Positions 25,774 through 37,739 of a DNA stretch of 64,000 nucleotides are shown piece after piece. Position 1 is the first letter of the stretch, and every line of letters begins with the position of its first letter. Position numbers and translations under genes: made by a program. The notes below the pieces were generated by a model, which was not told where the DNA came from, made no database searches, and worked only from the letters and a program-made list of their open reading frames with translations. The stretch comes from Sphagnum compactum (taxonomy: Eukaryota > Bryophyta > Sphagnopsida > Sphagnales): positions 11,222,001 to 11,286,000 of the forward strand of contig OZ234497.1 in NCBI GenBank assembly GCA_965153455.1, in the 5' to 3' direction.

Positions 25774-28700
25774 ATGGGAGATCATCAAGATCCTGTGATT
25801 CTGGCCAGCTATGGGAGTCACAAAGGGGGAGCGAATGCGGTGCAATTCCGGCCTCACATGAAGCATGTTGTTTCAGGCGGCGCTGATTTTGCCGTCTTGT
25901 TATGGAGCTTGCATTGTCGAACGAACCTGCGTTATCCTATTGTGCGACCCTACCGTTTCCTTGGTCATCAGGTGACTCGACTTTCTTCCTTCCTTCCCTC
26001 CTGCAGCAGTTGTGGTCTTCTAAGCTTCGTCTTGTCGGACATATTGTCGTCGACGGCCGCTTCAATCTCAATCAATCTTGCAAGTAATTATCCTCTGTAG
26101 AGAGAGAGAGAGAGAGGAAAAAAGAATCATGTATGACTCGAATCCAGTTCAGAGGAAAGAAGAAGCGATTTGTCTGTCGACGATAGCGGATTGTGAATGA
26201 GAGAGGAGACACCGCCATCATCATCATCATCATCTTTCCGTGTTTTTTTTTCCTGTGTTTGTCTTGTGTCATTTAGCCTCTGCGTTAACGGTTGTTGGCA
26301 GGGGGCAGTTTGCGCACTAGCTGTTTCCCCTTTGGACAATGTGGTGGCTTCAGGGTCTAAAGACAAGACAGTGCGGCTATGGCTCCCTACTGTGTGTGTG
26401 ATTGTCACCTTCCCATTTCATGCCTCTAGAGATGGATAGATAGATAAAAGACTTACACAGAGCGGAGCAGCCTTTGAGGCTTGCTTCAGCTGCACACAGA
26501 CTGACTCTCACTGAATTGCTCAGAGTGTGCCCCTTTCAGAATCAATATAAGCTGCAGCAAAATGAAGAAGTCTGTTTGTTCACATACAACTATTTTCTAA
26601 AACACAGAGATCAACATGTTGGAATGTAGATCAGCATGTTGGGAATCTGTGAAAAAACTGGTTTGCAACAGAAGGTTCAGAGTTGTGCTAGGGTTTTTTA
26701 TTAGTAGCAGTTTTGTACAATGATTTTTCTGCAGGGAAGCCAAGTCAACTGTGATCAAAGCTCATGGAGGAGCCGTACGCACGATTGGATTCAGCCATGA
26801 TGGACAGTTCTTGCTCACTGGCTCTGATGACAAAACCATCAAGGTCCATTTACTTTTTATACTGTTTGCTAGGCAGGCATGAATGCAGCAATTCAGATGT
26901 CATGCCCATGAAGGAACCCACTTGCTCCTACCATACTTAATTGTTGTAAAATTTCCAGACTGACACCCAACCCGTCCATTTGTGCATGCAGATTTGGCTG
27001 GTGCATAAACAGAAATTCCTGGTTACATTAACTGGCCATCTAAACTGGTTGAGGTCTGCAGAATTCAGTCCTGATGACCGGTATGTTGTTGTTCTCTGCA
27101 TTCAATGTTTTGCAAAATTGAGTTCTATGGTTTTGTAATATTTGGAGATGTTTTAACCTGTGATCAGTTCTTAGATTTTTGGAAAAAAAAGTACCTGAAT
27201 TATAGCTTGTGTGGCAACTGATTACAAGCTTATGAGAGCCATTGGGTGTGAGCACGAGAATCTGGTGTGATTGGAGTTGCAGGCACATTTGTTCCGGTGG
27301 TGATGATAGGACTATTCGACTGTGGGATGTTGAGCGCCATGAGTGCTTGCAACAATTGGAAGGCATGGGGTAAGCGTTGAAACCGCTTTCAGGCTTCATG
27401 GTGAAGTATCAAAAGGTGGATTAAATGCAGATTGGTTCTGATTCTCTCTCACCTAATTACTTGCAGAGTTCATCTAGTAGTCCACAGTGCTCAATAAGAG
27501 GCGTTGTCTATGATTTACATTATTGATGATAATGTAGTTAACAGGGGTCACGTCACACAATACAACTCTGTACCACTCCAGAGTAGAAGAGTTGTAAGGA
27601 AAATAAAGATTCTTGAAGTTCTGTGTGGTAAGAGATTACTCTTGAAACTACTCCCAATTTGTAATTGCAAGTACTGGATGTGTAAATGGGTTATGTAGAA
27701 TGATCAATTCTGTTCGATTTCATCCGGATGGATCTTGCCTTGGCACTGGTGGCAATGATCAGTGTGTTCAGGTGTCTCTCTACTTTACTTTTGCATGTTG
27801 CTTCAAATTTGTCACACAGCAGGATATATATGTGCTCTTCAGCATAATAACCACCAACAGAACATCTGAGGACACAACTAATGAAGTAATTGTGAAAGCT
27901 CATAAATTTACATGCTACACTGATCATCTGAATTGAAGCCAGAAGGTTTTTTTGAAGTCTTTTCCAGTGCATTATCAATCTTAGCTAATGCTGCTTGTAC
28001 CTGGTTAGTTAACAGCAACCTCAAACCTTAGAAACTTGGGCTGCAAGCCCCATACTACTGACTGGTGACACAACCATGGATGGATTGGAACCACTGACAT
28101 GGGGCTCAGATATGGGATATTCGCAGCAAAATGTTGATTCAACATTATGCACCAAATGCTGGAGTCATCAACTCTGTTTGTTTTCATCCATCTGGGAACT
28201 TTCTCCTCTCCACTTGTGAAGACTCCACCATACGAGTATGACCCTTGAAGACTTGAGTCCCAAGTGCTAGTGTTCGATATTTTCCTTTCTTACATCATGG
28301 GATTATATCTCTATCTGATTGTAGCTCTTTCTGTTCCCTATTAAGAGACTGGGCTTTGTCAGGGGTCATGTTCAAGCCCCAAAGTGGGTGCATTGTGGTA
28401 TCCATTCCAGATTAAGAAATCTACTGCATTTGTGCTGCAAGTCTTTTGAACAAAAAAATTACATCTATTACAAGAATGTGGACTTAATTTGAGCAAGCGT
28501 GATATTTACCTTGATTGTTGACTGAGTATGAATATGGGTAGATCTGGGACTTGCGAGAAGGCCAGATATTGTATTGTCTGCAGGGACATGAAGGTGCCAC
28601 CACATGTGCAGAGTTCTCACCAAATGGTGATTACTTTGTTTCTGGCAGTGCAGATGAGCATGTATGTATGCAACATATGCAGCTACTATCACTCTATGTC

Positions 28701-31520
28701 TCTATATATCTATGCAGCATGATCAAGCATTATTGTGCATCCAGTTGTGTGATAGCAATCTTCGTTTGTTTAACTATGCTCACAGGCAGGCAGGCAGGTA
28801 ATAGTCAATTTCAGGGTTTTTTTTATGAAATCGGTACACAAACTTCATTCAGAAGAATCTTTTATTCCATTGTGCTGCACTACATTTGTACCCTCTTTCT
28901 TTGCTGAGATTCTTTTCACATGTTTGGGCTTGGACAGGTAATGGTATGGCGCACCAATTTTGACCAAACAGCACGTGCACCTCAAGGTGCAGAGCTAACA
29001 AATCTTGCAGAGTGTATGATGTTTCAGTTTTGCAATTGTGCACACTATCAACTCCTCCCTATTACTTGAAAGTTGGAAAGTCCTTGGAATTGGTTGGATT
29101 CTATATATTGTTATCCTTATCTTCACATGCAAATCAGAAACTTACTTTACTAAAATGCATTACAAACTTGACCTGCCCAATTGAGTGCTTAACATGATTT
29201 CCTTGGACTTTGTGGGTTGTGAAGCTTTGCTGGGGTCCATTCATCAGGAAGGCCCTGGTATTGCTCATTGCCCTGCTTGCCAGTGTATTTGCAGCACCTC
29301 AAAAGATTTTGCTGATCACATGTTGGCTGGAGATTCACTGACTCACACACAAGCATCTGTACAGCACAAAATTTATGATCAACAGCAGGTAAATCCCAAG
29401 TTGAGGGAATTTCAATGAATTTTAGTACATTTTGGCCTTGGAAAAAAAATTGAAACATAGTGTTCATCTATGTCACAATGCAACTCAAAGAATTCATGGC
29501 CAGCAGAGCTCAATAATGTAGGAACCTAGAATCAGGACTTGATAGACTGTCCTTGTTGGGCTGTGATGCTGTAGATCTAAGCCTCCATGTTAGCAAGTTG
29601 ACTACGTGGAGTATGTTCTCTGCAGGCAAAGGTGCCTACACAACATGGTGAGCACTCCCCCAATCAAAGTCCTGCCAGATCCCCAAGTCCACCAGCATCT
29701 ATAAATCACACTCATGGAAAGGTGAATCCCTAAAAAAATTTAGGCTAAATATCCTAAGTTAAAGGGCTTATGAATATTTTCTGCCCAACAGGGGACAAAC
29801 AGAAAGGAAACTGTTGATTTGTGTCAAAATTGAGCTCTGGCAGCCCATGGTTTGTACGTCAAATTGGGCATGCAGAAAGTGGACACAAGAGGTGTCCTTA
29901 GTGGGCTGTAGACTTAATTGTTGTATGTCAATACTGTCAATCTGACCACAGGGTTTATATAATTGCAGGTTAAAGTGGCCTTACAGCATACCGATTGCTC
30001 TGCCAACCCGAGTCCTGTTACATCCCCTCAAAATTTACAAGCTAAAGATGATCCAACAACTTGCTCATTGAAGCACAATTGTTCTGCCCATTTTTCTCCC
30101 AGCCAAGATTGTTGTGGTCCTGCCCATTCTGGCAAGAGGCCTGAACCTATGCAATGTGACCTGGAGTCATTTGGAAAAACCTTAGAGGTATGTTTTCTTC
30201 CACTCTGGGATAACATGGTGTAGTGGTGTCCAGAGCTTGTTACTTTGTAAGCATGAGTTCATGAGCAATGCAAGGTGAGCACAAGCTCTGGTACTACTTT
30301 GGATTCTTCTTTGGGGAGAATGAACTGAGAAGAATCTGGAATGTGATGAATATGTTCTTATGAGTTCTGCTCCAATGTTTCACATGAGAAACAGTGAAGT
30401 CGTGCTCCACTCACAGCTTAATTGGGTCCCCTCCCTTCTCCCACACAATCCCCTTTCCTCAAAACAGAAAGAAGTTTGAGATGCTAGGGGCCAAAATACC
30501 AAAGTACAAGAAACCAACAACATTAGACAATGATTACGCGGCTTTAGTCCCTTGCTTACACCATTACCTCCTCTCTCTCCCTCATTGTAATCTTGGACAG
30601 AGCTGAAATGTATTTAAATGATGCATGTGAAATAAAACACGGACACAGAAAATGAATGAGGTTTGTGAACCAACAGATTTTGGCACACTGGTTAGTATTT
30701 CTGTGGGACTGGTGTTAGCATGTTCGAATACACTACCTAGGTCTTACACAATTATTGGAGCTTAATGCATGAAGCCATGAAGCAGATCACAATCAGATCA
30801 TATGTGCAATCACCCTAATGGTGAGAATGCTTTCAGTCTCTATTCTTGCCTTGTGTAAACCCTATTGTTAAGTTTGGGTATTTAGAGGTCAAGCAAACCA
30901 GAGCTCAGGAGTGACCAACTCTATACCTTCAGCAAAAACTGCCAGTGATTTTGGATTGTGACCACCTTGTGATTAGTGGTGGGTTGAGTTTTGTCCTGTT
31001 CTGTGGTTTTTAACACAGAACACAGAAATGTTTTGTAAAGGTTGCTGCTAGCCTGAGCTGGTGTGATTGAGAGGTCTATGCCATAGGTAGTTCTTACACA
31101 CACCAACTCTATGATAGGGTCTTGGAATTCTAAGTTACCAAAGATGGGGAGGACATTACTGGCTCCCCAATGATGTTATTTCACTGGATTGTTTGGAATA
31201 AGGTTCTGTCTTGATTCCTTGGGGAAACATAGGTGATTGTAGGATATGAACGACTCCTTGGGGGAAGAATCTGGCTGCTTCTGAAATTGAGGACCTTCTA
31301 ATGTTGACTCATATGATGGCTCTGCAGCAAATAGTGCATCAGCTGGATGTGCTTACTCGCACAGTGGCACTACTTGAAGATCGTCTTTCTCACACTGAAG
31401 ACAAGGTGCGAGTGAATTACCATATGCCTTGAAACTGAACTTGTCAGCTGCTGTTTGTAGAGCTAAATGTTGCAGATGAAATTGAAGACTCTGAAGGTCA
31501 TTACAAGGCCTCGATTGTAA
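25774..31520 (+). CDS. POC1: POC1 centriolar WD40-repeat protein
   Basis: POC1 is a core centriole/basal-body protein that stabilises the triplet microtubules. This 499-residue model has exons 25774-25971, 26302-26393, 26735-26843, 26992-27080, 27283-27369, 27699-27771, 28110-28235, 28542-28661, 28938-29011, 29295-29388, 29626-29721, 29969-30187, 31328-31405 and 31476-31520. All phases agree (1500 nt). Seven WD40 blades occupy residues 1 to about 305, with typical ends such as SGSKDKTVRLW, TGSDDKTIKIW, SGGDDRTIRLWD, and a last VMVW. A poorly conserved Ser/Pro-rich linker follows. Exon 13 encodes the C-terminal POC1 coiled coil (QIVHQLDVLTRTVALLEDRL), the signature separating POC1 from other WD40 proteins. 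Least certain are the donor of exon 9 and the linker exons 10-12, chosen by phase. In plants the gene should act in making basal bodies of motile sperm. Confidence 0.92.
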
Positions 31521-32118
31521 CTGAGAGCCTTACATTCTCATTTTGTTGCTTCACACTTAGAGAGAGTCCTAGGTATGTATAATAGCTTTTGTTCCGCTGT
31601 CCTCACCTCTGGGAAAAGTTACTGTCAATCAGCTTGAGCACTTGTTGCTGGCACGAGCATGGTCAAAGTGCAGAGTAGTAGTCACGCGGTTACTTGGAAT
31701 CCATGGCCCAGAGATCCTGAGTCAAAAAAAGACTCAACTTTCAAGTGCTTCTCAAGGTTCAATCTTCACCAATTTATCGATTTGTTGTTCAGGAATTACA
31801 ATGATTGTAATGTGATAGAGGCTTGGAGAGTATATTATAACCATCCTAATTGGCACAAAGGTTCAAGGAAGGTAATTGTCATCTCATGCAGTTATCAGAA
31901 GCTGTACCTTAAAGCAAAATGTCATGTGAATGCTGGGGGCTTTAGGCAACCAAACTTCTCCAAAAATCATCAAGAGTTGTCCATTTAAGTTTGGGAACCT
32001 TTGATTGCTTGGTACTCTTGATACACCATTGTTAGATTGAGATGTTAGATTGAGATTTAACCTTTTGCAGAGGGGAAGGGGTCAAAGAAATAAGAGTTTG
32101 AAGTTTTGAAGATTTGAA

Positions 32119-32158
32119 GTGTGTGTGTGTGTGTGTGCGCGCGCGTGCGCGCGTGTGT
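32119..32158. repeat. Alternating GT/GC tract (Z-DNA-prone)
   Basis: About 40 bases of nearly uninterrupted purine-pyrimidine alternation, GT repeats passing into GCGCGCGTGCGCGCGTGTG. Such tracts favour left-handed DNA. It lies about 600 bp past the POC1 stop codon. Confidence 0.85.
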
Positions 32159-32486
32159 TTTTCAATTTTGTGCTGTAGCCAAAGTGGAAACCATCAACAA
32201 GAAGATTTAGCCAAATATGTCTATAGACCGGATATTAAAGCAAATTTTTTTTTCACAAATACTTTTATATTTTGGCTACCTGCTGAAACCTCTTCTTGTT
32301 GAAATCTGGCAATTTCCTTTCTTTTTAAAAAAAATTTCGAAATCTGGCGAACTAGGGTCACTTTTTATTCCAAAAAAAAAAAAAAAACCTTTATATGTGT
32401 TGAAATCATATCTTTCAGTGTTTAAAAGAGAGCGAAAATTGGCTCCCCAAAACAAAAAAAAACAAAAAAAAACACAGTCTTCTTCT

Positions 32487-33190
32487 AAGGCCCACTTTAC
32501 ACTAGGAGGCAAGGCCAATGTTCAACGCAAATCAAATCGAGCATTCCTATTGGTGCAAAAGTTGAAATCAGCCCCCCAAGGGATTAAATTACACTAGGAG
32601 GAGTCAAGGCTGAAATAGAAAAAATCTTTTTCAGTCTGCCCCAAGTTACTAATAAATTAAATTACCATCTAAGGCCCGCTTTACACTAGGAGGAGTCACT
32701 GGCCAATGTTCAACCCAAATCCAGCATTCCTATTGGTGCAAAAGTTGAAATCAGCCCCCAAGGGTTGGTTGCAAATTGGCTTCCCAAATTATTAGATGGT
32801 ATCCTTTTTTTTCAGCCTTGGGGCCAATACAAGGCCATAAAGTTCAGCATTCATTTATTAGTAACTTGGGGCAGATTGAAAAGATTTTTTCTATTTCAGC
32901 CTTGACTCCTCCTAGTGTAATTTAATCCCTTGGGGGCTGATTTCAACTTTTGCACCAATAGGAATGCTTGATTTGATTTGGGTTGAACATTGGCCCGTGA
33001 CTCCTCCTAGTGTAAAGTGGGCCTAATTTGGGAAAGCCAATTTGCAACTCTTGGGGGCCAATGTTCCAACATTTATTAGTAACTTGGGGGGGGGGGGGGG
33101 GGAGGGCCAAACAACAAGCTAAAAATGCTCAAAGAAGTTGGCCCCAAGTTTTTTCAGCTCCTCTTGACTCCTAGTGTAAAGTGGGCCTTG
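32487..33190. mobile_element. Foldback/MITE-like element with 22-bp perfect terminal inverted repeats
   Basis: The ends are a perfect 22-bp inverted pair: AAGGCCCACTTTACACTA plus GGAG at 32487-32508, and its reverse complement at 33169-33190. Inside, the arm 32487-32656 pairs with about 32855-33025 almost perfectly over roughly 170 bp. A further partial direct copy of the left arm begins at 32671. There is no open frame for a transposase, so the element is non-autonomous. I see no clear target-site duplication. A G-tract (33088-33103) lies in the right part. The nested ends suggest either one element inserted in another or internal rearrangement of a foldback element. Confidence 0.75.
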
Positions 33191-36100
33191 TTAGCATAAG
33201 TAAACATTTGCACATAGAAGAGAACATGCAATTGGCCCATCATGTAAGTCAACTTTCAGGTGTACTACTTAGCCCACTTTGGTACTCCCTTTCCTCTTTC
33301 AATTCTATGATGGATCCTGCAACAACACAACAACACAAGAGAGCAGCAATGCAATGAAGTGTGTCAGCAGGCCTTCAGGGGGGCAAGGCAACTGCCAACA
33401 ACAACAATCAATTGCATTCAAGTTCTTGACTCTTTGGATTTTGTTTTTTGACACTAATGAATTGCATTGCACTTTTTTAGTCCTTCAACTAGACTCCTGT
33501 CTACCTAGACCTGACACTTGACCTAGAAAATACCTTGATACCCTTACTTGGGTATAACCCATTTACCCCATTCGGGTCTTTATGTTATGAGGGGCTCGAT
33601 GAGGATAAAATTCACAACTATCGGTTCTCACATAAGAGAAACAATAGTCAAGGTATCAATTTGAGTATCGTTAAAATTGATACTCATCAATGTTCTATGT
33701 TTGATATCTAAGTGATACTCGATGCACTTTGTGATACCCGTCCAACATTCATTTGGAGAAGCGATGATGTTAGTTATGGTTCTAACACATCATGTGCTAT
33801 GGACATGTCTTGAAACATAGTAAGTTCACATGTCACAATTTAGTAACTTATGTCTTGACTTGCAAAACAATAGACACTCACATGTCAAGATAGCTTAACA
33901 ATGCTTACAAGATTTTAGTTTTTGTTTTTATTCATGGTGTAATTTGAAATGTGCAATTTCACTAGTTAAAATTCCCATAACACATTTTTTGCAAAAAAAA
34001 CAATCATGTCTCGACATAACATGGCAAAAAGCTATATTTTGAGCCATTTTTACAAATGTAGTTATGAAATATAAATTTATGCGTTATAATTTAGTAACAC
34101 ATTTGTGTCAAACTACAAAACATAAGACAAATCCACATGGACCAACATAAGTTGACAATGCCTTTGTTGGAGTTGGATAATAAGCATGTTTCAATTTAAT
34201 TACATAGAATAATCACATCCCAATATATTTTTAAATAATGCATTAATTAGTACCATATCAAACACATGTTAACACAAACATCATAGAAACATGGGATATT
34301 ATAATCAATTTCTCATCAATTAATAGCTCATCAATTTCAACTTCATTACATTAAATGATCACCTCTCCAAATATTCTAACACAATGTTTTTGGTAATAAG
34401 TTCATCACATATGAACATGTTATGGAAACTAATTTCATAGGTTTAGATTTGAAGCCATCTTATTTCAATTTCAACACACGTTAAATAACCACATCTCAAC
34501 ATAACCCAATTGACAAAGAACCTTATAAGCTTTTGGGTTAGCCATAATGTTTTGAATTATACTTTAGACACTTTTAGCATATTGTAGAAATGGAAATTTT
34601 AGGACAATCGAAACCTAATATTGATGTTCTAAGGACTTTTAAGGGGATTATCTTTTTCTTGTCCTTCTAAAATTATCATTGCCCACAAGAAAAAACACTT
34701 AACACCCTTTTTGGATTCCACACCAAAATCAAACACACGTATTCTCCTCCAAACTTCCAAGCACATGAACCCATAGAATGGTGGAAAGAAAAACCAAAAA
34801 CATCTTTTTTCTTTCAAAATCCATGTTTCTCTTCATTTTCCTTCCTACAAATATGGTGGCACACTCCAAATTTATCTTCCAAATCTTATTTCTAATGGCA
34901 ATTAATTTGTCATGTAGTTCTTTTATAACCTTAGCCAAATGTTAAAGGTTAGAAAAAAAAAATTAGGATTTTTTGTACTAAATTTTTTTATTGATGTTTT
35001 AATTATCAAAAATTTACTACCAAAATATATTACTCAATTTTAGTACCAAAAATTTAATGATATGAAATAAAGTACTAGTTAGGATTTCTAGATTGTTGAT
35101 AACGTTTACTTTTATTAATTTTAGAGACATTTTTAAAAATATTTTAGTTTCGGTGTAATCACCATTTTGGGACTTGGACTTTCACGTATTTAGTAATTGA
35201 CGTTGGAGGAAGGCTTAGCAAAACCTTGTTGTTTATAACTTTTGATGATTGTTATGCAAATTCTTATCTTTTTATGAAATCATTGTGTTCATTATTACAA
35301 AATTTTGTTTTGTTTTTTCATTTCGAAGTTGCATTTGTTTCATAATTTTAAACAAGTTTATGTTCAATTTTTGCATTTCTTCATGAAGTTAAGCTTATGC
35401 AAAACTTTAATAGTCTATTTGTATTATCACTTCTTTGTTTTTGTAACATTGTAGTGATCATTTTGTAACTACCAAAGTTTTCTCCCTTTTTTTTTTGTTT
35501 TCAAACTCAAGATATTACCGAGTGAGTTTAACACCAAATCTAATTAGTGTCACCTTCTAAATTGATGAAAATAAACTAAATAATTCAATAAGTTACTAAA
35601 CTATGCACTAAAGTGACTAACAAATAGAAATTTCTTTTAACATTAGGTAGGTAGGGTAGTTAGCTAAGTTAAGGAGGTAAGGTAATAGACTAGGTAGGTT
35701 AGGCTAAAATATGTAGTAAGGTTAAGTAGCTAGGCTAAGTAGAGACCACATTTCATGTATGTAGTCGTATGTATGTCATGTTTTATAATTGTATATCTAG
35801 TCATGTTTATAGTGGTATGCTCAACATGAGCACAATGATGAAGGTCACATGGATTGACATGCACACCTACAACCATGCCCATGATTGAATGTCCAAAACA
35901 ATGATTTCATGATTCAACTACAAAGGCATCTAATCGCTAATGACACATACGATTCAAAATGTAGTCATGAATGTAGTCATAAATTGAGTGTTTTAGTCTA
36001 ATGCATTCTAGTTACACTCATGTATATGTCATAACTCATGAACTAGGACCGAATTGCAAACCTTGGCCAAGGTAATAGGTACAAACAAACATGTTCTTAG

Positions 36101-36629
36101 GAAAGGTATTAAGCCTAGCTCACAACAAAAATGGTGATGAACAATTTTAATAGGAATAAAAATTTCACACACCCAATGAGACGAATACAAAACCCATGAA
36201 AATTGTCACACACACACACTCCTCGCTCACAATTCATGACTAATTTGCAAAATGTTGGCCAACACAAAGTTTGGACAAAGCAATAGTTTTACACATGCCT
36301 TGAGGAAGGGTTTTTAAGCCTAGGCCAAAAATGGTGATCAATAATTTTTAGGAATAAAAAAATTTTTCACATAGTAGCCAATAAACATAGGTATTACTAA
36401 AAGTCATGCCCAAAAATATCACACCTAGTTGGCCCCTTCTTTTGTCTCTTCATGCCCTTTTTAAAAAAAATTATATGCCACAAAACAAAGTTCCAAAAAG
36501 TCATGACCAAACAACAAAAACTCACCATGGGACTCACAAACTACAGACTATATACTATACACAAATTTAATTTTCAACAACGGGCTGCCCGGATTTTTTT
36601 TTTTTTTTTTTTGGTGAGACAGGTATGAA

Positions 36630-37290
36630 AGACTGGTAAGAAATTGTGGGTTAATTAAATTGAATGAAAGAGTGGAGAGAATTGTGAGTTAAATTAAATT
36701 GTATAAAAGAGTGGAGAGAATTGTGAGTTAAATTAAATTGTATAAAAGAGTGGAGAGAATTGTGAGTTAAATTAAATTGTATAAAAGAGTGGAGAGAATT
36801 GTGAGTTAAATAAATGAAATTTTATTGAAAGAGTGGAGAGAATTGTGAGTTAATTAAATGAAATTGTATTGAAAGAGTGGAGAGAATTGTGAGTTAATTA
36901 AATGAAATTGTATTGAAAAAGTGGAGAGAATTGTGAGTTAATTAAATGAAATTGAATTGAAAAAGTGGAGAGAATTGTGAGTTAATTAAATGAAATTGTA
37001 TTGAAAGAGTGGAGAGAATTGTGAGTTAATTAAATGAAATTGTATTGAAAGAGTGGAGAGAATTGTGAGTTAAATAAATGAAATTGTATTGAAAGAGTGG
37101 AGAGAATTGTGAGTTAATTAAATGAAATTGTATTGAAAGAGTGGAGAGAATTTGTGAGTTAATTAAATTAAATTGTATTGAAAGAGTGGAGAGAATTGTG
37201 AGTTAATTAAATTAAATTGTATTGAAAGAGTGGAGAGAATTGTGAGTTAATTAAATTAAATTGAATTGAAAGACTGGAGATAATTGTGAA
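36630..37290. repeat. Minisatellite with 39-bp and 44-bp units, about 16 copies
   Basis: The core GAGTGGAGAGAATTGTGAGT recurs at about 36671, 36710, 36749, 36788, 36831, 36875, 36919, 36963, 37007, 37051, 37095, 37139, 37183, 37228 and 37272, with a decayed copy near 36630. The first copies are spaced 39 bp and the later ones 43-45 bp. The longer variant has a TTAATTAAATGAAATTGTATTGAAA spacer region. The array ends about 450 bp before the receptor-kinase start codon. Confidence 0.92.
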
Positions 37291-37739
37291 TTAATTAAAT
37301 TTCATACAGCCAATGAGACAGGTACCTACCTACCTACCTACCTACTTACAATACCTACCTACCTACTTACAAGGCAGGTGAAAATTGGGAGGCTGGGTTT
37401 TTTGGGCCACATAACGGCTACGCGCAGTCGGTCAGCCGGTCAGTCGGTGGGTCGGTCAGTAAATGCTGCCCGTAGTCGTCGCACTGCTGTTGCATCATGC
37501 AGTCTGCGTGCAGCGTGTTTTTTTGGGCCAGAGAATTGCTCCCTCAACTCTCTCGCTCGGTACTGAGATGGGTGTTGCAGAGAAGGGAAGACTAAGAAGA
37601 AGAAGAAGAAGAAGAAGAGAAGATGGTGCGATATTTGGTTTGAGAGGCAGATTGTGATCGAAAGACTCTTTTTTTTTTTTTTTTGGGTTTGTTTGTTTCC
37701 CGAGCTCGTTTATGAGAACTTTGCTATGGTACAAGAAGG

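Larger units (their letters stand above)
31521..37739. other. Intergenic region between POC1 and the LRR receptor kinase
   Basis: Contains the presumed 3' UTR of POC1, a Z-DNA-prone GT/GC tract, a foldback element, an AT-rich tract without open frames (33540-36590), a T20 run near 36594-36613, a minisatellite and TACC/CTAC microsatellites (37322-37368). Apart from the listed repeats I see no gene. Confidence 0.6.
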
